From Microbacterium sp. No. 7 (GTDB lineage Bacteria > Actinomycetota > Actinomycetes > Actinomycetales > Microbacteriaceae): a stretch of DNA of 64,000 nt. A program made the position numbers and the translations under genes. The stretch spans positions 124,001-188,000 of the forward strand of contig NZ_CP012697.1 of the NCBI RefSeq assembly GCF_001314225.1. The letters are read 5' to 3'. The notes beneath the pieces are model-generated. The model did not search any database, was not told the origin of the DNA, and was given only the letters and a program-made list of their open reading frames with translations. Position 1 is the stretch's first letter, and each line of letters starts with the position of its first letter. Shown here one piece after another: positions 1 to 11,775 of the stretch.

Positions 1-546
1 GCGCGGGTCGAACCGCTGCTCCAGCTCGGCGAGCAGCGCCGCGGGGTCGCCGAGCTCGACGCGCAGCGCGGCCGCCCGCTCGCGGGTCGCGGCGACCTGG
101 CGCGTGGCGCTGACGTTGGCATCCATCCACGCCGCGTGATCGGCGCGGGCCCGTGCGATGACCGCCCGGGCCGCGTCGGCGCGGGTCTGGATGCGGGTGG
201 CCGCGCGGCGGATCTCGTCGGGATGGGTGGCGTCGTCGAGCGCGCGGTACTGCTCGAACGCCTCGTCGCGGGCGTGCTGCGCGGTCATGCGCGCGCGGCG
301 CAGGGAATCGGGCGCCGTGCCGTCGTAGAGGGCGCCCGAGAGCTCCACCTCGATGTCGAGCTCGGCGACAGCGTCGTCGAGGATCACGAGCGCGACGCCC
401 GCCGCGGTGCGCTCGGCCTCCGCCGCCTGCCGCGCCTTCGGCGAGCGCCGGCTGCGCCGCAGCGCCCAGACCCCGCCGGCCAGCAGCAGCGCCGCGAGAC
501 CGAGGCCGACGACGGTCGGAACGAGCCAGGACCAGACGGCATCCAC
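1..546 (-). CDS. Membrane-anchored coiled-coil protein, C-terminus cut by window edge
   Basis: The frame opens with GTG at 546 and runs off the left edge, so only the first ~182 residues are visible. Residues ~3-25 form one hydrophobic segment (VWSWLVPTVVGLGLAALLLA), followed by a basic stretch (RRSRRSPKARQ) that favours a cytoplasmic C-terminal part. The rest is Ala/Arg/Glu-rich and helical (for example ARADHAAWMDANVSATRQVA), consistent with a long coiled coil. It starts 4 nt after the stop of the HAD gene on the same strand, so the two are probably co-transcribed. I do not recognise the family; similar single-TM coiled-coil proteins are common in Microbacteriaceae. Confidence 0.65.
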   Translation of the reverse strand, partial: MDAVWSWLVPTVVGLGLAALLLAGGVWALRRSRRSPKARQAAEAERTAAGVALVILDDAVAELDIEVELSGALYDGTAPDSLRRARMTAQHARDEAFEQYRALDDATHPDEIRRAATRIQTRADAARAVIARARADHAAWMDANVSATRQVAATRERAAALRVELGDPAALLAELEQRFDPR

Positions 547-549
547 GGT

Positions 550-1236
550 CTACGCCTCGTCACCGCTCTCGACGAGCAGCAGCGCGCGCAGCTGGGCGAC
601 GTCGTCGACGACGGCGTGCGCGCCCTCCGACTCGTGCGGCCAGCTGAACCCCCAGCGCGCGAAGACGACGGGGATGCCGTACTCCGCGGCGCCCTCGATG
701 TCGTGGTGCCGGTCGCCGACGAGGATGGGACGCGACGTGTCGGCCCCCTCGGCACGCAGACGCTGCAGGGCCTCGCCGATGACCGCGGCTTTGCTCGCGA
801 GCGTGCGGCCGTCGGCCGACTCGCCAACCGTGGCACGCAGGTGCGGCGCGATGCCGAAGTGCTCCATGAGCGCGACGACCTGGTCCTCGGGCTTCGAGCT
901 CGCGGTCGCCTGGGCGACGCCCGCCGCGTCGAGGTCGGCGATGAGCTCGACGATGCCGGGATACGTGCGGGCGCCCTCGGTGAACCCGTGCGCGCGGGCG
1001 ATGGCCCGGTAGTGCACGACCGCCTCGGCGGCCTGCTCGGGGGTCATGTCCGCGTTCTCCTGGAACGACACGTGCAGCGGCGGGCCGATCCAGTGCGCGA
1101 GCTCCTCGGGGCGCGGCGAGGGCAGCCCGAAGTCGGTGAGCGTGCGGTCGAGGCGCGTGAGGATGCCTTCCGACGCGTCGACGATCGTGCCGTCGACGTC
1201 CCACAGCACGCAGGTCCAGGGCGATCGGGGGGTCAT
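550..1236 (-). CDS. HAD-family hydrolase, phosphoglycolate phosphatase-like
   Basis: 228 residues, the usual length for a Gph-type HAD phosphatase. Motif I is LWDVDGTIVD near residues 11-20 with nucleophile D13 and acid/base D15. Motif II is the Thr/Ser in ATASSKP. Motif IV is GDRHHDI near residue 180, which should bind Mg2+. The helical cap between motifs I and II marks it as cap class C1. It probably dephosphorylates a small phosphorylated metabolite in the cytoplasm; the substrate cannot be read from sequence. The ATG at 1236 is preceded by a G-rich Shine-Dalgarno-like run. It lies in tandem with, and 4 nt from, the coiled-coil gene downstream. Confidence 0.85.
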   Translation of the reverse strand: MTPRSPWTCVLWDVDGTIVDASEGILTRLDRTLTDFGLPSPRPEELAHWIGPPLHVSFQENADMTPEQAAEAVVHYRAIARAHGFTEGARTYPGIVELIADLDAAGVAQATASSKPEDQVVALMEHFGIAPHLRATVGESADGRTLASKAAVIGEALQRLRAEGADTSRPILVGDRHHDIEGAAEYGIPVVFARWGFSWPHESEGAHAVVDDVAQLRALLLVESGDEA

Positions 1237-1295
1237 CCCCCCAGCGTAACCGCGCCCCTCGCCCCCGCCGAGCCCGCGCGCTCCGCGCCCGAGGG

Positions 1296-1991
1296 TCAGA
1301 AGAGGCGGGGGATGCCGGACTCGGTGCCTTTCATGTCCTCGTAGTCGAGGGTGACGCAGCGGATGCCGCGGTCGGCGGCGAGCACCTTCGCCTGGGGCTT
1401 GATCTCCTGGGCGGCGAAGACGCCGGTCACGGGGGAGAGGTGCGGGTCGCGACCCAGCAGCTCCAGGTAGCGGGTGAGCTGCTCGACGCCGTCGATGTCG
1501 CCGCGGCGCTTGACCTCGACGGCGATCGTCCCGCCGGCGGGGTCGCGCAGCAGCAGGTCGACGGGGCCGATCGCGGTCGGATACTCGCGTCGCACGAGCG
1601 TGAGCCCGTCGCCGATGATCCCCACCTGCTCGGCGAGCAGTCGCTGCAGGTCGGCCTCGACGCCGTCCTTCTGCAGGCCGGGGTCGATGCCCAGATCGTG
1701 CTGCGAGTCGTGCAGCACCTCGTAGATGCGCACGAGCAGCGCGTCGCCGGTCTTGGCGTGCGTCACCCGCCAGTGCTCGACGACCCCCGCGGCGCCCGAC
1801 TCGGCATCCGGCTCTTCGACATCGAGCCGGCAGGGCGGGCTCATCCAGTTGAGCGGCTTGTACGACCCGCCGTCGGAGTGCACGAGCAGCGACCCGTCGC
1901 CCTTGTGCACGAGCAGCCGCGTCGCGAGCGGCAGGTGCGCGTTGAGGCGGCCGGTGTAGTCGACGGAGCAGCGGGCGATCACGAGTCTCAC
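1296..1991 (-). CDS. nucS: Endonuclease NucS (mismatch-specific)
   Basis: 231 residues from a GTG at 1991. The N-terminal half is the dimerisation/DNA-binding domain ([16 protein letters not shown]...). The C-terminal RecB-like nuclease domain carries the catalytic set GPVDLLLRD and VEVKRRG (Asp, then Glu-x-Lys) near residues 145-170. NucS cuts both strands at mismatches such as G-T and replaces MutS/MutL repair in most actinobacteria and many archaea, working with the sliding clamp. No mutS or mutL appears in the window. Its presence is one of the stronger signs that the host is actinobacterial. Length and motifs fit the family closely. Confidence 0.93.
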   Translation of the reverse strand: MRLVIARCSVDYTGRLNAHLPLATRLLVHKGDGSLLVHSDGGSYKPLNWMSPPCRLDVEEPDAESGAAGVVEHWRVTHAKTGDALLVRIYEVLHDSQHDLGIDPGLQKDGVEADLQRLLAEQVGIIGDGLTLVRREYPTAIGPVDLLLRDPAGGTIAVEVKRRGDIDGVEQLTRYLELLGRDPHLSPVTGVFAAQEIKPQAKVLAADRGIRCVTLDYEDMKGTESGIPRLF

Positions 1992-2075
1992 CGCTCCACG
2001 GTACCCGGCCGACGCCCATGCGGGATCTGCGACGATCGTGGGGCCGCACCGCACGCCGCCGAGAGGGGCACCCGT

Positions 2076-3077
2076 ATGATCTCGCGTCCACGTACGACGG
2101 CGCGCCCGCGTCTGGGCCTCGTCCTGACGCTGCTCGTCGGCGCGCCGCTGGTCGTGCTGCTCGTCTGGCCGCAGGCGTTCGGGGCCGAGCAGGCGATGCT
2201 CGTCGCGCACGCGCTGTCGTTCCGCACGGCGCTGGCGATCGGCCTCGGCGTGCTCGCGCTGGCGTTCGCCGCGATCGCCCTGGCCCGCCGCCGCTGGGGC
2301 GTCGCGGCGGCGCTCGCGGTGCTGCTCGGCGTGGCATCCGTCGCGAACGGCGGCATCATGCTCGCGCGCGGCTCGCACGGCGCCCTCGCCGAGGGCGAGC
2401 TGGTGGTCGTCGCGTGGAACACGCACGAGCGGTCGACGCGCCCCGCCGAGATCGCCCGGCTGGCGCTCGAGACGGATGCCGACATCGTCAGCCTGCCCGA
2501 GACCGGCTCGCGCACCGTGACCGAGGTCGTGCGGCTGCTCGCCCTCGAGGGGAAGCGGATGGTCGCCGACACCGCCTACGGCCCCGACGGCAGCACGTGG
2601 CTGCCGACGTCCCTGCTCGTCTCGGCCGACCTCGGGGAGTACCGGATCGACGCCGCGGCGGGCTCGACCCCCGGCATCCCGAGCGCGGTGTGGCGGCCGG
2701 TCGGCGGCGACGGCCCCACGATCGTGGCCGCGCACCCGATGCCGCCGCTGCCCAGCATGTTCGGCCGGTGGCAGGACGGCCTGGCGTGGATCGCCGACCG
2801 CTGCGACGACCCGACGGTGATCGTCGCGGGCGACCTGAACGCGACGGTCGATCACTTCGCGACCGCTCTGGCGGGCGGATGCCGGGATGCCGCCGCCGAG
2901 GCCGGTGCCGCCGCGGTGGGCACGTGGCCGGCATCCGTGCCGGTGTGGATCGCCGCGCCGATCGACCACGTGCTCGTCGGGTCGGCGTGGGAGGTGCGCG
3001 GCGCGACCGTGCTCACCTCCTACGACGAGGCCGGCAGCGACCACCGCCCGATCGTCGCGGTGCTCGCCCCGCGGTGA
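2076..3077 (+). CDS. Endonuclease/exonuclease/phosphatase (EEP) family protein, membrane-anchored
   Basis: 333 residues. Three hydrophobic segments lie in the first ~105 residues ([20 protein letters not shown], a second near 50-70 and a third near 75-95), then an EEP domain presumably outside the membrane. Visible catalytic signatures are VVAWNTHE (Asn), SLPETGS (Glu), AGDLNAT (Asp/Asn) and GSDHRPI (Asp/His). This layout matches actinobacterial proteins annotated as endonuclease/exonuclease/phosphatase that cleave phosphodiesters in lipids, nucleotides or extracellular DNA. Start ATG 2076 follows GAGAGGGG. It is divergent from nucS with only ~84 bp between them. Confidence 0.85.
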   Translation: MISRPRTTARPRLGLVLTLLVGAPLVVLLVWPQAFGAEQAMLVAHALSFRTALAIGLGVLALAFAAIALARRRWGVAAALAVLLGVASVANGGIMLARGSHGALAEGELVVVAWNTHERSTRPAEIARLALETDADIVSLPETGSRTVTEVVRLLALEGKRMVADTAYGPDGSTWLPTSLLVSADLGEYRIDAAAGSTPGIPSAVWRPVGGDGPTIVAAHPMPPLPSMFGRWQDGLAWIADRCDDPTVIVAGDLNATVDHFATALAGGCRDAAAEAGAAAVGTWPASVPVWIAAPIDHVLVGSAWEVRGATVLTSYDEAGSDHRPIVAVLAPR

Positions 3078-3141
3078 GGCGTCGCCGTGGCGCCACCGAG
3101 CGTGGCACCACCGGGCGCGGCGACGCTCAGCGCGCCCCCGC

Positions 3142-4365
3142 TCAGTGGTGCCCGGCGCCCACGGTGGAGCCGGCGACGGGCTTCGCGGCGCCCGAGGCGA
3201 GGCCCGAGACGACGATGAGCCCGACGATGATCCACAGGGTGGGCAGGATGCCGATCTGGTGGCTGATCCAGCCGAGCGCCGGCGGGCCGGCGAGGAACGC
3301 CAGGTAGCCGATCGTCGCGGCGGCCGACACGGATGCCGCGGCCTTCTCGGGGTCGTCGGCGGCGGCGGACATGCCGAGGGGGAAGCCCATCGACGCCCCG
3401 GCGCCCCACAGCGCGATGCCGACGAAGGCGAGCGGCACGTTCGGCGCGAGGATGAACAGCACGAGCCCGCCGCCGGCGAGCACCGCGAGGATGCGCAGCG
3501 TCCACACGCGGCCGAACCGGTCGACGAGCGGACCGCCGATGACGCGGAACACGGTCATCGCGATCGAGAACACGGTCAGCGCGATGGCGCCCGTCGCCTC
3601 CGACTGCGCGTGTCCGTCGACCATCGCGATCGCGAGCCAGTCGTTGGCGCTGCCCTCGGCGAACGCCATGCCGAGCATGATCGCGCCGATCGCGTAGATG
3701 CGCGGCTCGCGCCACACCGCGAGCGCCGCGACGAACCGCTCCCGACGGCTCGGCGCGGCGGCGTCGTCATCGCCGGCGGCGGCGCGCACGGGCACGGCGC
3801 CCAGCCCGACGATGCCCGCCGCGATCATGAGCGCGGCGACGCTCCACAGGTGCCAGCCGACGCCGACGCCCCACGCCGCCATCGCGATGCCGGCTCCCGC
3901 GCCGGCGACGGTGCCGAAGCTGAAGAAGGCGTGGAACAGCGGCATGAGCGTGCGCCCCGTCGCCTGCTCGGCGGCTGCGGCCTCGACGTTCATGAGGATG
4001 TCGGTCGAGCTCATGCCGACGCCCATGATCGCGAGGCCGACGGCCGTCAGCGCGAACGACTCGGCGACCTGCACGCCCACGCCCACGACGGCCATGCCGC
4101 CCGCGAGCGCGGCGAGCGTGCCGTACATCCCGCGACGGGCGCCCCAGCGGGCGACGACGACATTGGCGAGCGAGAGGCCGATGAGCGAGGTCGCCCCCGA
4201 CACGAACAGCAGGGCGCCGATGCCCTGGTCGTCGGTGCCGAGCGCGGTCTTGACGGCGGGCAGGCGAGAGGCCCACGAGGCGAAGCCGAAGCCGCAGACG
4301 AAGAAGATGGCGAAGATCGCCAGGCGCCACCGGGTCAGCTGCGCGCGCGTGAGGGTCGTGTCCAC
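3142..4365 (-). CDS. MFS transporter
   Basis: 407 residues with about 12 hydrophobic segments, the normal size for a major facilitator. The N-terminal half includes [17 protein letters not shown], a pattern seen in the fucose-permease/YbjJ-like group, and the loop-2/3 area has RWGARRG. The start is GTG 4365 ([10 protein letters not shown]); the nearby ATG at 4370 is out of frame. It is divergently transcribed from a LacI-type regulator gene at 4416, with a 14-bp palindrome between them, so it is probably the regulated target. The transported compound, perhaps a sugar, is not evident. Confidence 0.85.
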   Translation of the reverse strand: MDTTLTRAQLTRWRLAIFAIFFVCGFGFASWASRLPAVKTALGTDDQGIGALLFVSGATSLIGLSLANVVVARWGARRGMYGTLAALAGGMAVVGVGVQVAESFALTAVGLAIMGVGMSSTDILMNVEAAAAEQATGRTLMPLFHAFFSFGTVAGAGAGIAMAAWGVGVGWHLWSVAALMIAAGIVGLGAVPVRAAAGDDDAAAPSRRERFVAALAVWREPRIYAIGAIMLGMAFAEGSANDWLAIAMVDGHAQSEATGAIALTVFSIAMTVFRVIGGPLVDRFGRVWTLRILAVLAGGGLVLFILAPNVPLAFVGIALWGAGASMGFPLGMSAAADDPEKAAASVSAAATIGYLAFLAGPPALGWISHQIGILPTLWIIVGLIVVSGLASGAAKPVAGSTVGAGHH

Positions 4366-4377
4366 CGCATCAGTGTA

Positions 4378-4391
4378 TCGAATCGATTCGA
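4378..4391. promoter_or_regulatory. Perfect 14-bp palindrome, likely LacI-family operator
   Basis: TCGAATCGATTCGA is a perfect inverted repeat centred on a CG step, as in LacI/GalR operators. It lies in the 50-bp gap between the divergent MFS and LacI-family start codons (13 bp from the former, 25 bp from the latter). The local sequence is visibly more AT-rich than the genes. The position suggests simultaneous control of both genes. Confidence 0.7.
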
Positions 4392-4415
4392 CGTCGGTAT
4401 CGCTACGATGAGGGC

Positions 4416-5459
4416 ATGACGACGCGTCGGGTGACCATCGCCGACGTCGCGCGCGCCGCGGGAGTGTCGGCGTCCACGGCATCCGTCGCGTTCAGCGGGA
4501 AGGCGCCGATCTCTCCCGAGACCAGCCGCCGCGTGCGCGATGCCGCCGCCGCGCTCGGCTACGCGGGCCCCGATCCCCGCGCCGCGTCGCTGCGGCGCGG
4601 GCGCAGCGGCATCGTCGGCGTGGTCTTTCCGCAGCACCTCGCGCACGCCTTCCGCGACCCCGTCAACATCCTCATGATGGACGGCCTCGCCGACGCGGTC
4701 GCCCCCCTCGGCGCGGGCCTGCTGCTCCTGCGCGCGGATGCCGGCGCCGACGGCCCCACGCTCCTGACGGCGCCCATCGACGCGGCCGTGCTGCTCGCGT
4801 GCGACGACGCGATGCGCGAGCAGGTCGCCGTGCTCCGCTCCCGCGGCGTCCCGGTCGTCGCGATCGAGTCGAACGCGGGCGACGACACCGCGGTCATCAC
4901 GCTGAACAATCGCGAGGCGCAGGGCGAGGCTGCCCGGCACGTGCGCGACCTCGGTCACGAGCGGGTCGCCGTCGTGGGCCTGCCGCGCGGCGGCGGGGCC
5001 GGGCCCGGATGGCTCGCCGACGCCGACGAGATCAGCGTCGAGGTCACGCGGGCGCGCCTGCAGGGCGTGCGCGACGTCTACCCCGACGCGCCGGCCTATC
5101 TCACGCGCGCGACGTCGATCGACGAGGGCCTCGCAGCGGGGCGCGTGCTGCTGGGCGATCCCGCGACGCGCCCGACCGCGGTGATCGCCCAGAGCGACCT
5201 GCTGGCGGCCGGCGTCATCCGCGCCGCGGAGGAGGCGGGGCTGCGGGTGCCCGACGACCTCAGCGTCACGGGCTTCGACGGCGTGCGCGTCGACGGGCTG
5301 ACCCCCTACGAGCTGACCACGCTCGTGCAGGATGCCGGAGCCAAGGGCCGTGCGGCCGGCGACGCGGTCGCGAGCATGCTCGCGGGCGGCGAGCCCGACG
5401 CGGTCGCGCTCGAGTGCGCCTTCCGCCTCGGGAACACGACCGCCCCGCCGTGGCGTTGA
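4416..5459 (+). CDS. LacI-family transcriptional regulator
   Basis: 347 residues, the usual length. Residues 5-30 form the LacI helix-turn-helix (VTIADVARAAGVSASTASVA) and the hinge helix follows at ~50-60 (DPRAASLRRGRSGIVGVVFP). The rest is a periplasmic-binding-protein-like effector domain ending with PDDLSVTGFDGVRVDG, the standard late motif of the family. In the hinge helix the canonical Pro-Asn context is replaced by the more divergent GPDPRAASLRR. It presumably represses the divergent MFS gene and itself through the palindrome at 4378-4391. The effector is not predictable. Confidence 0.92.
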   Translation: MTTRRVTIADVARAAGVSASTASVAFSGKAPISPETSRRVRDAAAALGYAGPDPRAASLRRGRSGIVGVVFPQHLAHAFRDPVNILMMDGLADAVAPLGAGLLLLRADAGADGPTLLTAPIDAAVLLACDDAMREQVAVLRSRGVPVVAIESNAGDDTAVITLNNREAQGEAARHVRDLGHERVAVVGLPRGGGAGPGWLADADEISVEVTRARLQGVRDVYPDAPAYLTRATSIDEGLAAGRVLLGDPATRPTAVIAQSDLLAAGVIRAAEEAGLRVPDDLSVTGFDGVRVDGLTPYELTTLVQDAGAKGRAAGDAVASMLAGGEPDAVALECAFRLGNTTAPPWR

Positions 5460-5566
5460 TCGACCCCGGTGACGCGTCTCGCCGCGAAACCCGCGCCGTC
5501 AGTGTCATATGCGCCCGTTAGAATAGAAGCCACGACCCCCGCGCACATGATCCCGAGGAGGCCAGG

Positions 5567-8478
<2,912 letters not shown>

Positions 8479-8482
<4 letters not shown>

Positions 8483-9000
8483 CCGTCTCGCTCACCCTCG
8501 TCGTCATCATGGCGGTGCTGTTCGCCGCGGGCGTCTACGCGATGCTGGAGCGCAGCCTCACGCGCGTGCTCATCGGCTTCCTGCTGCTCGGCAACGCGGC
8601 CAACCTGTTCCTGCTGATCGTCATGGGAGCCCCGGGCGTCGCCCCCTTCTTCGGCGCGGCCGAGCCCGAGGGCATGAGCGACCCGCTGCCGCAGGCGCTC
8701 ACCCTCACGGCCATCGTCATCACGTTCGCCGTCTCGGCGTTCCTGCTCGCGCTCATCTACCGGTCGTGGCAGCTCGGACAGGCCGACACCGTCGAGGACG
8801 ACGAGGCCGACATCGAGGTGCGCGAGCGCGCCATCGAGGACGAGGAGCAGATGGACGACGAGATCACCGAGGCCGACGACGACGCCACGACCGACTTCGT
8901 CGACGACGCGACGGGTCCCATCGTCGCGCTGCACCACCGTGATCTCGATGCCATCATCGACGACGCCCCGGTCGACCGTCCGGGGGGTGAGCGCCGGTGA
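8479..9000 (+). CDS. mrpC: Na+/H+ antiporter subunit C (NuoK-like) with acidic tail
   Basis: 173 residues. Residues 1-95 give three transmembrane helices of the MnhC/NuoK type, with LGNAANLFLLIVMGAPG and QALTLTAIVITFAVSAFLLA characteristic of the subunit. About 75 further residues are strongly acidic (VEDDEADIEVRERAIEDEEQ and more), an extension beyond the usual ~115-residue subunit that is common in actinobacterial copies and is probably cytoplasmic. The ATG overlaps the mrpA stop and its own stop overlaps the GTG of mrpD, so translation is coupled along the operon. Confidence 0.92.
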
Positions 9001-10568
9001 GCGCGCTGGTCCCCCTGCTCGTCGCGGTGCCGCTGCTCGGCGCGGCGATCGCCCTCGTGTTCGGCCGTCGCCGCCGCGTGCAGGTCGGCGTGTCGGTGGC
9101 ATCCCTCACCGTCACGATGATCATCGCGTCGGTGCTGCTCTACACGGTCGACTCGACGGGCCTGCCGATCGCGGTGTCGGTGGGCGGATGGCCGGTGCCG
9201 TTCGGCATCGTGCTGTACGTCGACCACCTGTCGGCCCTGCTCGTGGTCGTCTCGTCGATCGTGCTGCTCGCGGTGCTGCTCTTCTCGGTGGGCCAGGGCG
9301 CCGCCGACGGCGACGACGAGACGCCGGTCACGATCTTCCACCCCTCGTACCTGATCCTCGCGGCGGGCATCTTCAACGCGTTCATCGCGGGCGACCTGTT
9401 CAACCTCTACGTCGGCTTCGAGATCCTGCTCGTCGCGTCGTACGTGCTCATCACGCTCGGCTCGACGCAGTCGCGCATCCGCGCGGGCGTCGTGTACATC
9501 GTCGTGTCGCTGGTGTCGTCGATCCTCTTCCTCTCGGCGATCGCCGCGATCTACGGCGCCGTCGGCACCGTCAACATGGCGCAGCTGGCCGAGCGTCTCA
9601 GCGAGCTGCCCGACGAGGTGCAGCTCGTGCTGCACCTGCTGCTGCTGCTCGCGTTCAGCATCAAGGCCGCGGTCTTCCCGCTCTCGTTCTGGCTGCCCGA
9701 CTCGTATCCGACGGCTCCCGCGCCCGTCACGGCCGTGTTCGCGGGCCTGCTGACCAAGGTCGGCGTCTACGCCATGATCCGCACGGAGACGCAGCTCTTC
9801 CTCGACAGCGACGTGAACACGCTCCTGCTCATCGTCGCGCTCGCGACGCTCATCGTCGGGGTGCTCGGCGCCGTCGCGCAGGCCGAGCTCAAACGCATCC
9901 TGTCGTTCACGCTCGTCAGTCACATCGGCTATCTCGTGTTCGGGCTCGCGATCGCCACGCCCGTCGCGCTGGGCGCCACGATCTACTACATGATCCACCA
10001 CATCGTGGTGCAGACGACGCTGTTCCTCGCCGTGGGCCTCGTCGAGCGGCGCGCCGGCTCGACGTCGATCCTGCGGGTCAAGGGGCTCATGCGCGCGGCC
10101 CCGCTGCTCGCCGTGCTGTACTTCATCCCCGCGGTGAACCTCGGCGGCATCCCGCCGTTCTCGGGATTCATCGGCAAGTTCTCGCTGTTCAACGCGGCGG
10201 CCGAGGTGGGCACGCCGATCATGTACGTGCTCATCGTGGGCGGCATCGTCACGTCTCTGCTCACGCTGTACGCGCTCATGCGCGCGTGGAACCTGTCGTT
10301 CTGGCGCGAGGACGACGAGCACCTCGACGAGCTCGTCGGCGCGGGCACCGACCGCATCTCGTACCTCGGTAACGCGCCCGCCGCGTCGGTGCAGACCGAG
10401 ACCCGGGTGATCCCGCGTATCATGACGGCCACGACGACGGGGATGGTCGCGCTCACGGTGTGCCTGACGATCTTCGCCGGTCCGCTCTACGACATCTGCG
10501 CGCGCGCGGGTGCGGCTCTCGTCACCCCCGTGACCATCCACCAGCTCGACGAGGAGGTGCAGCAGTGA
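8997..10568 (+). CDS. mrpD: Na+/H+ antiporter subunit D (NuoN/NuoM-like)
   Basis: 523 residues from a GTG that overlaps the mrpC stop. About 14 hydrophobic segments are present, with the Proton_antipo_M signatures FNLYVGFEILLVASYVLI, AFSIKAAVFPLSFWLPDSYP (conserved Lys) and AELKRILSFTLVSHIGYLVF. The loop-adjacent motif NLGGIPPFSGFIGK is also typical of this family. MrpD supplies one of the proton/cation translocation paths next to MrpA. The C-terminus overlaps the GTG of mrpE by 4 nt. Confidence 0.94.
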   Translation: MSALVPLLVAVPLLGAAIALVFGRRRRVQVGVSVASLTVTMIIASVLLYTVDSTGLPIAVSVGGWPVPFGIVLYVDHLSALLVVVSSIVLLAVLLFSVGQGAADGDDETPVTIFHPSYLILAAGIFNAFIAGDLFNLYVGFEILLVASYVLITLGSTQSRIRAGVVYIVVSLVSSILFLSAIAAIYGAVGTVNMAQLAERLSELPDEVQLVLHLLLLLAFSIKAAVFPLSFWLPDSYPTAPAPVTAVFAGLLTKVGVYAMIRTETQLFLDSDVNTLLLIVALATLIVGVLGAVAQAELKRILSFTLVSHIGYLVFGLAIATPVALGATIYYMIHHIVVQTTLFLAVGLVERRAGSTSILRVKGLMRAAPLLAVLYFIPAVNLGGIPPFSGFIGKFSLFNAAAEVGTPIMYVLIVGGIVTSLLTLYALMRAWNLSFWREDDEHLDELVGAGTDRISYLGNAPAASVQTETRVIPRIMTATTTGMVALTVCLTIFAGPLYDICARAGAALVTPVTIHQLDEEVQQ

Positions 10569-11176
10569 GCCCCGACATCAAGCGCAACGCCTTCGAGATC
10601 CTGTGGCGGCAGCTGCCGTTCTTCGTGTGGCTCGTCGCGGTCTGGATGCTGCTGTGGGGCCAGTTCACGGTGCTCGCCGCGCTCACGGGCATCGTCGTCG
10701 CCCTCTTCGTCACGACCGTGTTCCGGCTCCCGCCCGTGGAGCTGTCGGGCCGCGTCAACCTCTGGTACGGCTTCGTGTTCATCGTCACGTTCCTGTGGGC
10801 GCTCGTGCGCGGCTCGCTGACGGTGGCGTGGCAGGTGCTCAATCCCTGGAGCTACCCGGGCACCGCGATCATCGGCGTGCAGATGCGCTCCGCCGACGAC
10901 CTCATCATGACCCACGTCGCGGTGACCGCGTCGCTCATCCCCGGTTCGCTCATCGTCGACACCGACCGCGACCGGCACATCCTCTACCTGCACGTGATCG
11001 GCGTGCGCGACGACGCCGACGTCGAGCAGCAGCGCCGCGCGGTCGAGCGCTGGGAGAAGCGCATCGTGCGGGCCGTGGGCAGCCGCGCCCAGGTGGCGCT
11101 GTTCGACGGACCGGGTGCCGGTGCCGTGGGCACCGGCGCCGGCGGCCGTGCGGGCGAGGGGAGCGGCATCCGATGA
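10565..11176 (+). CDS. mrpE: Na+/H+ antiporter subunit E
   Basis: 203 residues starting with GTG overlapping the mrpD stop. Hydrophobic segments occupy the first ~100 residues. The MnhE signature follows: MTHVAVTASLIPGSLIVDTD, then LYLHVIGV. The C-terminal ~40 residues are Gly/Ala-rich and probably disordered (GPGAGAVGTGAGGRAGEGSG). MrpE is required for assembly and activity of the complex but has no complex I counterpart. The stop overlaps the ATG of mrpF. Confidence 0.92.
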   Translation: MSPDIKRNAFEILWRQLPFFVWLVAVWMLLWGQFTVLAALTGIVVALFVTTVFRLPPVELSGRVNLWYGFVFIVTFLWALVRGSLTVAWQVLNPWSYPGTAIIGVQMRSADDLIMTHVAVTASLIPGSLIVDTDRDRHILYLHVIGVRDDADVEQQRRAVERWEKRIVRAVGSRAQVALFDGPGAGAVGTGAGGRAGEGSGIR

Positions 11177-11439
11177 GCGTTCTGCTGCTGGTCATCTACG
11201 TCGTCTTCGCGCTCGCCGCGCTGCTCACGGTGTGGCGCATCATCACGGGCCCGTCGATCCTCGACCGCGCGGTCGCCTCGGACGTGCTGATGACGCTCGT
11301 GCTGTGCGTGCTGGGCGCCGACATGGCGATCAACCATCACACGCGCAGTCTGCCGGTGCTGCTCATCATCGCCGCCGTGGGCGTGTTCGGGTCGATCTCG
11401 ATCGCGCGCTTCGTGGCGAGAAGGGACAACAAGCCATGA
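11173..11439 (+). CDS. mrpF: Na+/H+ antiporter subunit F
   Basis: 88 residues with three transmembrane helices. The family signature RIITGPSILDRAVASDVL lies near residues 23-40, and LPVLLIIAAVGVFGSISIAR near the end. It overlaps mrpE upstream and mrpG downstream by 4 nt each. MrpF is a small integral subunit of the Mrp complex. Confidence 0.92.
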   Translation: MSVLLLVIYVVFALAALLTVWRIITGPSILDRAVASDVLMTLVLCVLGADMAINHHTRSLPVLLIIAAVGVFGSISIARFVARRDNKP

Positions 11440-11774
11440 ACGAGCTGCTCGATCTCATCGCCGTCGTGCTCATCCTCATCGGCGCGCTGCTGTGCCTCAC
11501 GGCCGCGATCGGCCTGCTGCGGTTCCGCGACGTCCCCACCCGCCTGCACGCGGCGACCAAGCCGCAGGTGCTCGGCCTCATCCTCATCTGTCTCGCGGTC
11601 GCGCTGTCGCTGCGCTCGTGGCCCGTCGTGACGTTCCTCGTCGTCGTCGTGATCGTGCAGCTGGCGACCGCGCCGCTCTCGGCGCACATGGTCGGCCGCC
11701 AGGCCTACCGCAACGGCACGATCGACGAGTCCTCGCTGTACGCCGACGAGCTGGCCGAGAAGAAGCGGCGCTGA
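11436..11774 (+). CDS. mrpG: Na+/H+ antiporter subunit G
   Basis: 112 residues with three hydrophobic helices and the MnhG signature GLLRFRDVPTRLHAATKPQV near residues 27-46. It is the last gene of the six-gene mrp operon, in the order A(B)-C-D-E-F-G. Its stop is followed after one base by the stop of the convergent MFS gene, so no intergenic terminator space is left between them. Confidence 0.92.
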   Translation: MNELLDLIAVVLILIGALLCLTAAIGLLRFRDVPTRLHAATKPQVLGLILICLAVALSLRSWPVVTFLVVVVIVQLATAPLSAHMVGRQAYRNGTIDESSLYADELAEKKRR

Positions 11775-11775
11775 G